DNA of 64,000 bases from Anaerococcus sp. mt242 (lineage in GTDB: Bacteria; Bacillota; Clostridia; Tissierellales; Peptoniphilaceae): assembly GCF_016798225.1 (NCBI RefSeq), contig NZ_JAEUYX010000001.1:124001-188000 (forward strand). Direction: 5' to 3'. Numbering within the stretch: position 1 is the stretch's first letter; each line of letters starts with the position of its first letter. Both the position numbers and the translations under genes were made by a program. Positions 7,309-16,705 of the stretch are shown here, piece after piece. The notes beneath the pieces were generated by a model. The model was not told the DNA's origin. It worked only from the letters and a program-made list of their open reading frames with translations, and ran no database searches.

Positions 7309-10137
7309 TTGACTGAACACGACATAGTTATAAAAGGTGCCCGCACCAACAATTTAAAAAATGTCGACATCACCCTGCCACGCGATGAAATGATAGTTTT
7401 TACAGGGCTTTCCGGATCAGGAAAGTCCACTTTAGCCTTTGACACTATTTATGCAGAAGGGCAAAGGCGCTATGTAGAAAGTCTATCATCATATGCCAGA
7501 CAATTTTTGGGCAATGTTGACAAACCAGATGTGGATAGCATAGAGGGACTTTCTCCTTCTATATCAATCGACCAAAAAACCACAAATAGAAACCCTAGAT
7601 CTACAGTAGCAACAGTTACTGAGATTTATGATTATTATAGACTTTTATATGCAAGGATTGGGGATGCATATTGCCCAGTTTGTGGCAAAAAAATCGAGGT
7701 CCAATCAATCGACCAAATGGTGGATAAAATCCTAGAATTACCTGAAAAAACAAGAATCCAAATCCTTGCCCCAATGATACGCAGCAAAAAAGGACAACAC
7801 AAAAAAGCCCTAGAAAACATCCAAAAACAAGGTTTTGTAAGGGTTGTAATAGACGGCGAACGCCACGACTTGGAAGAAGATATAGAGCTTTCAAAAACTA
7901 AAAAACACGACATTTCAATCATTGTAGATAGGATTGTAATAAAAGAAGGCATAGAATCAAGATTAACTGATTCCCTAGAAACAGCCCTAGGCCTTGCAGA
8001 TGGAATAATTTTGATAGATGTAATTGATGGCGAGCCTTTCATGCTAAGTAGTAAACTTGCTTGTCCAGATGGCCACGTTTCACTTCCTGAAATTACACCA
8101 AATATGTTTTCATTTAACGCGCCCCTTGGTATGTGTCCTGATTGTAATGGACTTGGTTTTCACTTACAAATTGACCCGGAACTTGTAATTCCAGATTTAA
8201 ATTTATCCATTAACCAAGATGCGGTAGATGCTTATAGTGGCTCTGCCAAAGATTCTTATTATTATGAAACCATCCGTGCCATAGCTGATCATTATGATTT
8301 TTCCTATGATGAGCCTATCAAAAATGCACCAAAAGAAATGGTTGATGATATACTTTATGGAACAAATTATGACTTATCTTTTGTATTTGACTCAAGATTT
8401 TCTGGGAGAAAAAGATACAAGGGCAAATTCGAAGGTGCAGTTACTAACCTTGCAGATAGGTACGAAAGAACAAATTCTGAAACCCAAAGAAAAAGATTTA
8501 GAGAGTTTATGGGTGAGGAAGAGTGTAAAACCTGTCATGGCGATAGGCTAAAACCAGAAGTTTTATCAATCAAGGTTGATCAGACAAATATAGCCGACCT
8601 TACAAAATTATCCGTAGAAAACTCTGTAAAATTCTTTAAAGATCTAGAATTATCAGAAATGAAAGCAAATATTGCAGAGCTTATTATAAGAGAAATAGAG
8701 TCCCGTCTTAAATTTTTATATGATGTGGGTCTTGGATATTTAACACTAAGCCGTTCCGCATCAACCTTATCCGGGGGAGAAAGTCAACGTATCCGTCTTG
8801 CTACTCAAATCGGATCAGGTTTAGTTGGAGTTTGCTATGTATTAGATGAACCATCCATAGGTCTTCATCAAAGAGACAATGACAAATTGATAACTTCCCT
8901 TAGAAATCTCACAGATATTGGAAATACATTAATAGTTGTAGAACACGATGAAGATACCATCCGTGAAGCAGATTTTATAGTGGATATTGGTCCAAAAGCA
9001 GGTGTTAATGGTGGTAAGGTAGTTGCAAAGGGATCTGTTGATGATATTATAAAATCAAAAGAATCCATAACCGGAGACTATCTATCAGGCAGAAAACATA
9101 TCCCAATCCCAGCTGAGCGCAGAACTAGCGATAAATTTATCGAAATAAAAGGAGCTAGTGAAAATAACCTAAAAAATGTAGATGTAAAAATCCCAATAGG
9201 TGTTCTTACATCAGTAACTGGGGTATCAGGATCTGGTAAATCGTCACTAGTAAATGAGATCTTATACAAATCTGTAACTAAAAAATTAAATAAAACCAAG
9301 GTCCGTCCAGGAAAACATGACGAAATCCTAGGCCTAGACCAAATCGATAAGGTAATAGCCATTGATCAATCGCCAATAGGCCGTACACCTCGTTCAAACC
9401 CTGCAACTTACACAAAAGTTTTTGATAATATCCGTGATGTTTTTGCAATGACAAATGAAGCAAAAATGAAAGGATATACAAAGGGAAGATTTTCCTTTAA
9501 TGTAAAGGGTGGACGTTGTGAAGCTTGTAAGGGTGATGGAACTATAAAAGTTGATATGATGTTCCTACCTGATGTTTATGTCCCATGTGAAGTTTGCCAT
9601 GGCAAACGCTACAACAGAGAAACTCTGGAGGTAAAATATAAGGGTAAGGATATATCAGAAGTTTTAGATATGACAGTGGAAGAAGGCATAGAATTTTTTG
9701 CAAACCACCCTCCAATTGTTAGAAAACTTCAAACCTTATATGATGTAGGACTTGGATATATAAAAATTGGCCAACCATCCACAGAATTATCTGGTGGGGA
9801 GGCCCAAAGGGTAAAACTTGCCACAGAACTTGCAAAAGTTGGTACAGGCCAAACACTTTATATACTAGATGAGCCAACAACAGGTCTTCATATGGCAGAT
9901 GTGCATAAACTAATCGATGTTTTAAACAGACTAGTTGATCAAAACAACACAGTAGTTGTAATTGAGCACAACTTAGATGTGATAAAAGTTTCTGATTACC
10001 TAATAGATCTTGGCCCTGAAGGTGGAGATGGCGGTGGTACTCTAGTAGGCTGTGGCACTCCAGAAGAGATAGCAAAAAATAAAAAGTCTTATACAGGTAA
10101 GTATTTAAAGAAAATTTTAAATGAAAATAAAAATTAG
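7309..10137 (+). CDS. uvrA: Excinuclease ABC subunit A
   Basis: A 942-residue UvrA, the damage-recognition ATPase of nucleotide excision repair. It has two ABC modules: Walker A GLSGSGKST with signature LSGGESQRIRLA, and GVSGSGKSS with LSGGEAQRVKLA. Zinc fingers with CxxC pairs are visible (CPVCG, CPDCN, CKTCH, and the long CEAC/CEVC finger). It starts at TTG directly behind uvrB, with GTAGGAGC as ribosome site inside the end of uvrB. A small acidic protein gene follows 9 bases later. Confidence 0.98.
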   Translation: MTEHDIVIKGARTNNLKNVDITLPRDEMIVFTGLSGSGKSTLAFDTIYAEGQRRYVESLSSYARQFLGNVDKPDVDSIEGLSPSISIDQKTTNRNPRSTVATVTEIYDYYRLLYARIGDAYCPVCGKKIEVQSIDQMVDKILELPEKTRIQILAPMIRSKKGQHKKALENIQKQGFVRVVIDGERHDLEEDIELSKTKKHDISIIVDRIVIKEGIESRLTDSLETALGLADGIILIDVIDGEPFMLSSKLACPDGHVSLPEITPNMFSFNAPLGMCPDCNGLGFHLQIDPELVIPDLNLSINQDAVDAYSGSAKDSYYYETIRAIADHYDFSYDEPIKNAPKEMVDDILYGTNYDLSFVFDSRFSGRKRYKGKFEGAVTNLADRYERTNSETQRKRFREFMGEEECKTCHGDRLKPEVLSIKVDQTNIADLTKLSVENSVKFFKDLELSEMKANIAELIIREIESRLKFLYDVGLGYLTLSRSASTLSGGESQRIRLATQIGSGLVGVCYVLDEPSIGLHQRDNDKLITSLRNLTDIGNTLIVVEHDEDTIREADFIVDIGPKAGVNGGKVVAKGSVDDIIKSKESITGDYLSGRKHIPIPAERRTSDKFIEIKGASENNLKNVDVKIPIGVLTSVTGVSGSGKSSLVNEILYKSVTKKLNKTKVRPGKHDEILGLDQIDKVIAIDQSPIGRTPRSNPATYTKVFDNIRDVFAMTNEAKMKGYTKGRFSFNVKGGRCEACKGDGTIKVDMMFLPDVYVPCEVCHGKRYNRETLEVKYKGKDISEVLDMTVEEGIEFFANHPPIVRKLQTLYDVGLGYIKIGQPSTELSGGEAQRVKLATELAKVGTGQTLYILDEPTTGLHMADVHKLIDVLNRLVDQNNTVVVIEHNLDVIKVSDYLIDLGPEGGDGGGTLVGCGTPEEIAKNKKSYTGKYLKKILNENKN

Positions 10138-10146
10138 GAGCAAAAA

Positions 10147-10431
10147 ATGAGTTTAGAAGAAAAAAGAGATAACAAGGTAGATACAAACAAAAACGGCAGA
10201 CCAGTTAGTTTTTCAACTGGCGATGGCAATGATTTTGTAATCGACCTACCAGGATCTATTCCTGGGGAGGAAAATACAAATACAAATGATATGAATGATC
10301 AAGAAATTGAAGATTTAATTACTGAAATTGATTCCAACAATGCTGAGATTGAAGACTTGCTTCACGATATGGGTGTAAAAGATATCAATAAACTTCTTGA
10401 AGGAGATCTTTCTGATTTAGAACTTGAATAA
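10147..10431 (+). CDS. Small acidic protein of the uvrBA operon
   Basis: A 94-residue, strongly acidic, cytosolic protein with no signal peptide or membrane helix. The first half is polar and probably disordered (NKNGRPVSFSTGDGNDF); the second half predicts as a coiled coil with repeated Glu/Ile/Leu (IEDLITEIDSNNAEIEDLL). Ribosome site TTAGGAGCAAAAA before ATG, 9 bases after uvrA, and a terminator right after it, so it is the third gene of the repair operon. I do not recognise the family; a role linked to repair is inferred only from position. Confidence 0.7.
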   Translation: MSLEEKRDNKVDTNKNGRPVSFSTGDGNDFVIDLPGSIPGEENTNTNDMNDQEIEDLITEIDSNNAEIEDLLHDMGVKDINKLLEGDLSDLELE

Positions 10432-10436
10432 ATATT

Positions 10437-10466
10437 AACTGGTACAAATTAGTACCAGTTTTTTTA
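10437..10466 (+). terminator. Intrinsic terminator of the uvrBA operon
   Basis: Nine-base-pair stem AACTGGTAC / GTACCAGTT with a 6-base loop and seven Ts, just after the stop of the acidic protein. Confidence 0.9.
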
Positions 10467-10562
10467 TGGCTATTTTTTATAGTTTATTATTTTGTAAATA
10501 TATAAAATAATTCTAAAATGTGATATAATCTATTTGATTATAAAAAATAGAAAGGAATTCCT

Positions 10563-11453
10563 ATGATTGAGATTAAAAATGTATCAAAATCCTTTGGAAG
10601 CCTTAAAGCACTAGATGATGTTTCATTTAAGGTTGATAAAGGCGATGTGTTTGGTGTAATCGGTCAAAACGGTGCAGGAAAGTCGACACTATTTAGATCG
10701 ATAATGAACTTTTTTGATGATTACGAAGGATCCATTACATATGAGGGAAGACCTATAAAGAGTGTTCCACTTGAAAAAATTGGATTCTTGCCTGAAGAAA
10801 GATCACTTTCACCAAAAAAGACTATCGAAGAAGAAATCAGATACTTTGCAAAATTAAACCAAATGAACCGCATCCCAGATGAGGAGTTAAAAAGATGGTT
10901 TGATAGGTTCGAAATAAAGGGAAAACTAACTGACAAAATCAAATCCCTATCAAAGGGGAACCAACAAAAAGTCCAACTATTGGCAGCTATTATCTATAAA
11001 CCAGAATTTGTAATCCTAGATGAGCCACTTTCTGGACTTGACCCTTACAATATCAGACTTTTAGAAGACATCATCAAAGAGCTAAATGAGATGGGCATGA
11101 CAATATTATTTTCATCTCATAATATGGAAAATGTGGAAGCCCTTTGTAATAAACTTGTGATGATTAAAAATGGGAAAATTGTCCTAAATGGTACACCAAC
11201 AGAGATTAGAAATACCTTCCCAAGAGAAAAAGTCCTTGTAGAAACTGATAAAGATTTACTTCCAATAATCGATGGAAAAGTAAAGTCTTATACTAAATCT
11301 GGAGACTTATGGAATATTTATTTAAATAATCCAGAAGATAGCAAAGCCATTTATGAAGATATAAATAAAAATATTGGTTTTGTATCTCAATTTAGCCAAG
11401 CTGCTCCAAACCTTAATGAAATCTTTGCAAAGGTGGTGGAAAGTCATGAGTAG
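10563..11453 (+). CDS. ABC transporter ATP-binding protein (NatA/YhaQ-like)
   Basis: A 296-residue ABC ATPase: Walker A GQNGAGKST (~residue 38), signature SLSKGNQQKVQL, Walker B FVILDEPLSGLDP, switch His in FSSHNME. About 75 residues follow the ABC core, matching the C-terminal DUF4162-like extension of NatA/YhaQ-type sodium or drug exporters. A TATAAT at about 10524 and the AGAAAGGAATTCCT ribosome site precede the ATG. The permease start overlaps its stop by 8 bases, so the pair is translationally coupled. Confidence 0.93.
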   Translation: MIEIKNVSKSFGSLKALDDVSFKVDKGDVFGVIGQNGAGKSTLFRSIMNFFDDYEGSITYEGRPIKSVPLEKIGFLPEERSLSPKKTIEEEIRYFAKLNQMNRIPDEELKRWFDRFEIKGKLTDKIKSLSKGNQQKVQLLAAIIYKPEFVILDEPLSGLDPYNIRLLEDIIKELNEMGMTILFSSHNMENVEALCNKLVMIKNGKIVLNGTPTEIRNTFPREKVLVETDKDLLPIIDGKVKSYTKSGDLWNIYLNNPEDSKAIYEDINKNIGFVSQFSQAAPNLNEIFAKVVESHE

Positions 11454-12618
11454 AATAAAAATTGTAATGCAAGAAACCCTCAAAAATCACCTGAAATCCG
11501 GTACATTTTGGGCTATGATCTTACTGCCAGTTGTATTTGGAGTTATAAGTGGTCTTGCTGGTTACTTTGCTGCAGCACCTGAAGATAGCCATATGGGTAT
11601 TGTTGCTAGTGAAGATTTAAAAACTTATTTTGATGATGATAAATATAAATTTGTAAACGAAGATGAGCTTGAAACATTGGTTGAAGAAAAGGAAATTTCT
11701 TCATATGCCAAAGTCAGGGAAGAAAATGGGCAGATAATTGCTGACTTTAATGAAGCTGATGCCTCTATGGTAGAAATCCTAAGATTTCAAGAAATAATAA
11801 ATAATATCCAAAATCAATTAAATAGTAAAAATGCTGGCTTAGATCAAAATCAGGCACAAATCTTAGCAAAAACACCTCTAATTAACCAAATAACAGATGA
11901 AAAATCTGAAAATAAATTTATTGGCCAAGCCATATACTTTGTATTAATATTCTTAATGTACATGGTATTAATGAGCTTTGTAAACCTTGTACTAGCTGAG
12001 ATTGCCACAGAAAAAGGTACAAAGATGATTGAATTTATATTCTCATCTGTAAAACCTGGTGATTATTTTGCAGGCAAGATGCTGGGTAACTTTATTGCAG
12101 TATTTGTACAAATTTTCACCTATGTAATATTTGCCATAATAGGATACTTTATTGCAAAATCAAAGGGGCTTTTTGATAACCTAGATTTAAACTTTGCATT
12201 GACACCCGAATCATACGGGATGATTGCAGAGATAGTATTACTATTTATATTAGGAATATTTATTTTCTTAGTAATAGCAGGGATGTTAGGTTCTTTTGCA
12301 ACTAAGGTAGAAGATGCAGGAAAAATGGGAACACCACTTGTTTTCGTAACAGTAATACTATTTTTCCTAGCTATCAATCTCCAAAAAAGAGGGGATATTA
12401 TGCTAACACAAGTCCTAAGCTATATACCACTAGCATCAACATTCTTTATGCCGCTAAGACTTTTAAATGGTTATGCAAGCCTAACAGAGGGATTGATTTC
12501 AATAATTATCCTTATAATAACTATATTATTAGTTTATAAATTTGGAGAAAGAGTTTATAAGAGAAATATCTTAAACTATTCCACTGATAACTGGGTAACT
12601 AGAAGATTTAAAAAATAA
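11446..12618 (+). CDS. ABC-2 permease (NatB/YhaP-like)
   Basis: A 390-residue permease of the NatB/YhaP type: one N-terminal helix (TFWAMILLPVVFGVISGLAG), a large extracytoplasmic domain of about 130 residues, then five or six helices. The cytosolic motif EIATEKGTKMIEFIFSS with KPGDYFAGK is the family's coupling segment. I chose ATG at 11446 (MSRIKIVMQE), which has AAGGTGGTGG in front of it; an upstream in-frame ATG at 11374 would overlap the ATPase gene by 80 bases. With the ATPase it should form an exporter of Na+ or a toxic compound. Confidence 0.9.
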   Translation: MSRIKIVMQETLKNHLKSGTFWAMILLPVVFGVISGLAGYFAAAPEDSHMGIVASEDLKTYFDDDKYKFVNEDELETLVEEKEISSYAKVREENGQIIADFNEADASMVEILRFQEIINNIQNQLNSKNAGLDQNQAQILAKTPLINQITDEKSENKFIGQAIYFVLIFLMYMVLMSFVNLVLAEIATEKGTKMIEFIFSSVKPGDYFAGKMLGNFIAVFVQIFTYVIFAIIGYFIAKSKGLFDNLDLNFALTPESYGMIAEIVLLFILGIFIFLVIAGMLGSFATKVEDAGKMGTPLVFVTVILFFLAINLQKRGDIMLTQVLSYIPLASTFFMPLRLLNGYASLTEGLISIIILIITILLVYKFGERVYKRNILNYSTDNWVTRRFKK

Positions 12619-12627
12619 TTTTAAATA

Positions 12628-12664
12628 AAAAGGGGGGCGAGTAGATACTTGTCCCCTTTTTATT
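12628..12664. terminator. Bidirectional terminator
   Basis: AAAAAGGGG / CCCCTTTTT arms around a 16-base centre between the convergent permease and Xre-regulator genes. It has T-runs in both directions. Confidence 0.75.
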
Positions 12665-12668
12665 GTTC

Positions 12669-13580
12669 TTATTCAAGTACCATAGCGATTATAACTTGCA
12701 AAAAGCTAGCAATTACAAATATTATCCAGCTAGCTTGCCAATTTCCAGTCCAAAAGCTGTATATAAAGAAAACACCAATGGCTGTTATCCAAAGCACACC
12801 TGATATCTTACCAATCTTTCCTTCTTTTTTCTGGATTTTTGGATCCCTATATTTTAATATATCCCTATATGATGAATATTTTATCATACTATATCCCATA
12901 AGGCTTGCGCCTATAGCAGTAAGTATCAAAAATAAGTAGACAGGAATATTGTTTGTTACCCCTGCATTTATCGCTAATACATAAACTGCTGGGGATAGGA
13001 TAAATATTGCGATTGCTAGGATTATATTTCTTTTAAGTATTGGTTGGTATTCATCTAAATTTTTCTTAATAACACCTTCAACTCCATAAGAAAAATTGTA
13101 AGGTTCCTTTTCTATAAACTCAAACTTACTAGTAGCAAAGCCAGAATTTATAAATAGCCCTACTGCTAAAGCAATCAGTGCCAAAAATATAATAACACCT
13201 AAACTTTCATTAATATTATCTAGGGTCATATAAGCTATAGGTGAAATTATGACAAGAATGGTTGCAAGGGATATAAGCCTAGCTATTTTTTCATATGCAC
13301 CGTAATATTGATTGAGTAAATCTAGATCTACGAGCTTAGAAGTATCTTCTACCTTTTCGTCTACTATTATTTGCTCCATACCTAGATCATCATCAAGTAA
13401 AAAATCTGTGCTTACAGAAAATATTTTTGAAAGCTTTATAATCTTATCCAGATCAGGCATAGCCATAGAGCTTTCCCACTTTGAAACTGACTGTCGGCTT
13501 ACACCGATTTGGATAGCCAAATCTTCTTGAGTCATTCCTTCTTTTTTTCTTAAACTTATAATTTTATCGGCCAGTATCAT
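12669..13580 (-). CDS. Xre-family HTH regulator with integral membrane domain
   Basis: 303 residues. Residues 5-60 form a Cro/C1 helix-turn-helix (SLRKKEGMTQEDLAIQIGVSRQSVSKWES, LSKIFSVSTDFLLDDDL). After a linker, about six hydrophobic helices follow (IARLISLATILVIISPI, VIIFLALIALAVGLFI, NIILAIAIFILSPAVYVL and others). Such membrane-tethered repressors respond to envelope signals or membrane partners. It faces the NatAB-like operon in convergent orientation, so control of that operon is possible but unproven. AAAGGAGGACCT precedes ATG. Confidence 0.88.
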   Translation of the reverse strand: MILADKIISLRKKEGMTQEDLAIQIGVSRQSVSKWESSMAMPDLDKIIKLSKIFSVSTDFLLDDDLGMEQIIVDEKVEDTSKLVDLDLLNQYYGAYEKIARLISLATILVIISPIAYMTLDNINESLGVIIFLALIALAVGLFINSGFATSKFEFIEKEPYNFSYGVEGVIKKNLDEYQPILKRNIILAIAIFILSPAVYVLAINAGVTNNIPVYLFLILTAIGASLMGYSMIKYSSYRDILKYRDPKIQKKEGKIGKISGVLWITAIGVFFIYSFWTGNWQASWIIFVIASFLQVIIAMVLE

Positions 13581-13778
13581 AGGTCCTCCTTTTATTTTTC
13601 TAAGTTCATTTTATAAAAATTTGCCTTAACATACCAGCAATTCGCTTTGGAAATTTGTCAACTGCCGGTTGCATTCGCATAAAATAGCGATTTTCATTTT
13701 AAAATAATTATCTTACTTTATTTATATCCCAAAGGTAAATTTTTCAAAAATATTGTATAATAAGTAAAAGGAGGGGTA

Positions 13779-14864
13779 ATGATGAGAAAGTTTTTTTATA
13801 TTATATTGATGATTTTATTGTCATCTTGTGGTCAAAAAGAATTAGAACCGGCAAAAAAAATAGAGACTCTAGCCCCTTTAGAGATTAATGAAAATGATTA
13901 TGATACTTTTTCTATAAATGGCAAAACATATAGCTTACCTGCAAACTATACTGACTTTGAAAAAAATGGTATAAGCCTAAATGAAGACGAGTTTTACTAT
14001 CAAAAAATTAGCAAAAATGGTCAAGCTATGGCAAATCTTAAAGGAAAGTCAAATGATTTGGGTGCCACCTTTAAAAATACCAGTTCCAAAGCCATGGATA
14101 TTAAAGATTCTACAATAATAGAGCTTTACATAAATAATAATAATGATAAAAATAAAGATTTTTCTATAAATGGATTAAGATGGGGTGATTCCTACCAAAA
14201 TGCAGTTAATTCCCTAAAGGATGTTCGTACAGAAGAAGCTAATATGAATAATGAAAAAACTTTAAATTATTATACCGACAAAAACTATGTTTCTTTGTAT
14301 TTTAAAGAAGATAAACTAAGCTCAGCAGCCATATTTTCCAAAAGTTTTATGAGAGATGAGTCATATAGCAATGGAGAATTTGTAATATTTGGTCAAACAG
14401 TAATGTTTCCCCTTACTGTAAGAGATTTAGAAGATTTGCTAAATTCAAATATAAATATAGATCAAAATTATGATACGATAGGTCCAGGTGAGGTTATATC
14501 CCTTAGGATATATTCTCCATTATTTGAAAATAATGAACAAAATCCTAACGCTTATGGTGTGGATTTTGATATAAAAAATACAAGTGATAAGCCAATTTCT
14601 ATAAAAGATGCTCAAATAATAAGCTTAACGTCGGAGAATAGTTCTGACCTATCAGTAGGAAATATTTATGTAGGCGCAAGCATTGATGAGCTAAAGAAAA
14701 TGGATAAGAAAAATCAAAATCCACGCAGATTAAATATTGAAGGCAAGATTGAGGATAATCTTATGGAATTTGTATTTAATGCAAAAAATGATACAGATTA
14801 TATATTTCACACAGATGAAGATGCTATAAAGCACATTAAAATTGTAAACAAAAAGGAGCAATAA
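13779..14864 (+). CDS. Lipoprotein with internally duplicated module
   Basis: A 361-residue lipoprotein: MMRKFFYIILMILLSSC ends in lipobox LSSC. The rest contains a two-fold duplication. Segments starting FSINGKTYSLPANYTDFE (~45) and FVIFGQTVMFPLTVRDLE (~206) match in layout, each followed by a short beta-rich part ending in an NTS.K...IKD motif and then by a G....AV..L-type stretch. A second ATG at 13782 is equally possible; AAAGGAGGGG fits both. Its stop overlaps the start of the next gene (TAATG), so the two products are probably partners. Family not recognised. Confidence 0.75.
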   Translation: MMRKFFYIILMILLSSCGQKELEPAKKIETLAPLEINENDYDTFSINGKTYSLPANYTDFEKNGISLNEDEFYYQKISKNGQAMANLKGKSNDLGATFKNTSSKAMDIKDSTIIELYINNNNDKNKDFSINGLRWGDSYQNAVNSLKDVRTEEANMNNEKTLNYYTDKNYVSLYFKEDKLSSAAIFSKSFMRDESYSNGEFVIFGQTVMFPLTVRDLEDLLNSNINIDQNYDTIGPGEVISLRIYSPLFENNEQNPNAYGVDFDIKNTSDKPISIKDAQIISLTSENSSDLSVGNIYVGASIDELKKMDKKNQNPRRLNIEGKIEDNLMEFVFNAKNDTDYIFHTDEDAIKHIKIVNKKEQ

Positions 14865-15637
14865 TGAATTTTACACAGGTAGAATTGTCAGAAAAAAAAT
14901 ACTTAAATTTCATTTTCTTAAAAGCATCAGTAGGTGGAGAGCCTGTAACTCTTATGTTTGACACAAAAGGTAATAGTCTTTTGAAAAAATCAATTGCTGA
15001 TAAAATTGACATTAATTATATAGATAGTAAGCCAATTGATGAAAAACGAGGCTGGAGAAGGGCTAGGGTAAGTCTTCGACTCGGAGGTCTTGAAATAGGG
15101 TCAGCTCCAATTATTGTAGCAAATGATGATTCCTTTGACCTGCCAAAAGACCCATCAGGTAATGAATATCCAGCTGACTTTATCCTAGGTTGGAATATCA
15201 TTTCTCAATTGTGCTTTAGGGGAGATTTAAAAACCAATGATTTTCAGGTCCAAGTGGATGATTTTAGGGAAAATTCTAGTAAGGAATCTGATAATTTACC
15301 GATAATATATGTAGAGTTTGAAGGAGAAAAAATCCTTGCGGGTCTAGATACTTCAAAGCCAATCACAACAGTTAGCCAAGATGTTTTTGATAAGATAATG
15401 AAAAATAAAGATGCAGCAAGCACAATAGAAATGCTAGGCCTAGGCAATGAAAATTTAACATATGAAACAAAGTTAACTTTTAAAATTGATGAAGATACTA
15501 TAAGCTTGCCAAGTGCTAGCCTTAACCCAAATTTAAATGAAGGAGATATAAAAATAGTATTTGGTGCAGACTTACTTCAAAATACAACATGGGCCATGTA
15601 TAATCCTATGAGATATATGAGGGCAAAACAACTTTAG
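14864..15637 (+). CDS. Aspartic-protease-fold-like protein, two lobes, altered active sites
   Basis: 257 residues with no signal peptide or membrane helix. Two half-repeats each resemble a retropepsin lobe. Lobe 1 has PVTLMFDTKGNSLL (~26-39) then ADFILGWNIIS (~104); lobe 2 has KILAGLDTSKPITTVS (~157-172) then IVFGADLLQ (~235). The pattern hydrophobic-hydrophobic-D-T plus a later hydrophobic-G-x-(D/N)-hydrophobic-hydrophobic is the aspartic-protease layout, but the third position is Lys or Ser-Lys instead of D-(T/S)-G, so catalysis is uncertain. It is translated in overlap with the upstream lipoprotein. Could be an inactive binding protein. Confidence 0.5.
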   Translation: MNFTQVELSEKKYLNFIFLKASVGGEPVTLMFDTKGNSLLKKSIADKIDINYIDSKPIDEKRGWRRARVSLRLGGLEIGSAPIIVANDDSFDLPKDPSGNEYPADFILGWNIISQLCFRGDLKTNDFQVQVDDFRENSSKESDNLPIIYVEFEGEKILAGLDTSKPITTVSQDVFDKIMKNKDAASTIEMLGLGNENLTYETKLTFKIDEDTISLPSASLNPNLNEGDIKIVFGADLLQNTTWAMYNPMRYMRAKQL

Positions 15638-15668
15638 AAATGGGGAGATTTATTCTCTCTATTTTTAT
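15638..15668 (+). terminator. Intrinsic terminator
   Basis: Hairpin AAATGGGGAGA / TCTCTCTATTT (including G-U pairs) ending in Ts, directly after the stop of the protease-fold-like gene. Confidence 0.65.
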
Positions 15669-15857
15669 TGGTCTAAATTTGATATTTAAAAGAATTAATC
15701 CGAAATTTCCATATCCTATACCAAATTACTAATTTATGTAAAAATCGGGAAAGATTGCTATATATTTCTATATATAAGTAGAGCTTAGTTAAAATGTCTT
15801 TTGTGGAAAATAATTGATTAGAAGTTATAATATACATATATAAACAAAGGAGTATTT

Positions 15858-16697
15858 ATGAGCAAATTATTAGTTATCCAATCCGACTTTGGTTTGGGTG
15901 ATGGGGCGGTTTCTGCTATGCATGGGGTGGCAAATATTGTCGATCCTACTATAAAAGTAGATGATCTTACTCATGACATCAAGCCATATAATATTTTTGA
16001 AGCATCTTATAGGCTTATCCAAACTCTTAGATATTGGCCAGTAAATACTGTTTTTGTATCAGTCGTGGATCCTGGCGTAGGATCTGATAGAAAAAGTATT
16101 GCTGTAAAAACTTCCACTGGCCATTTTGTTGTAACACCTGATAACGGCACGATTTCTCATATAAAAAAATATATTGGTATAGAGTCTGCAAAAATAATAG
16201 ATGAGAAAAATAATCGTCTGCCTTTCTCTGAAAAAAGTCACACTTTTCACGGGAGAGATGTATATTCATACAATGGGGCAAAGATTGCATCTGATATGTC
16301 ATATTATGAAACACTAAAAGATTATGATGTAAATAAGATAGAAACTTTAGAAATCCAAGAGGCCTATGTGGAAAATGGTACAATCCATGGAACAGTTGAT
16401 ATTCTAGACATACGTTTTGGTTCCCTATGGACAAATATCCCCCAAGAAATGCTTGAGGAAAATGGATTTAATACTGGGGATACTATAAAAATTAAAATTT
16501 ATTATAAAGATACAAAAAAATATGAAAACCAAATCATTTACGGTCACAGCTTCTCAGATGTAAAACAAGGTGAAGTTATAGCTTATATAAATTCGCTTAT
16601 AAATCTTGGAATTGCAATCAACCAAAGCAATTTTTCAGAAACTTATCAAATCGGTACAGGGTCATCATGGACTATTGAAGTAGAAAAGATTAATTAG
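15858..16697 (+). CDS. S-adenosyl-L-methionine hydroxide adenosyltransferase (DUF62 family)
   Basis: A 279-residue enzyme of the fluorinase/chlorinase-related DUF62 family, which hydrolyses SAM to adenosine and L-methionine. Family motifs: QSDFGLGDGAVSAMHGV (8-24), DDLTHDIKP, VFVSVVDPGVGSDRK, VTPDNGTISHI, and THTFHGRDVYS. ATG follows AAAGGAGTATTT, with a TATAAT at about 15826. It is the first gene of an operon with an ECF transporter (8 bases to the S component), so the transported substrate may be its product, its substrate, or a related nucleoside. Confidence 0.92.
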   Translation: MSKLLVIQSDFGLGDGAVSAMHGVANIVDPTIKVDDLTHDIKPYNIFEASYRLIQTLRYWPVNTVFVSVVDPGVGSDRKSIAVKTSTGHFVVTPDNGTISHIKKYIGIESAKIIDEKNNRLPFSEKSHTFHGRDVYSYNGAKIASDMSYYETLKDYDVNKIETLEIQEAYVENGTIHGTVDILDIRFGSLWTNIPQEMLEENGFNTGDTIKIKIYYKDTKKYENQIIYGHSFSDVKQGEVIAYINSLINLGIAINQSNFSETYQIGTGSSWTIEVEKIN

Positions 16698-16705
16698 GAG
16701 TAATA

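Noticed and set aside
13581-13778. Inverted repeat or gene between the Xre regulator and the lipoprotein
   Set aside because: ATTCGC and GCGAAT-like fragments near 13628-13685 do not form a clear stem; only a TATAAT near 13756 is convincing.
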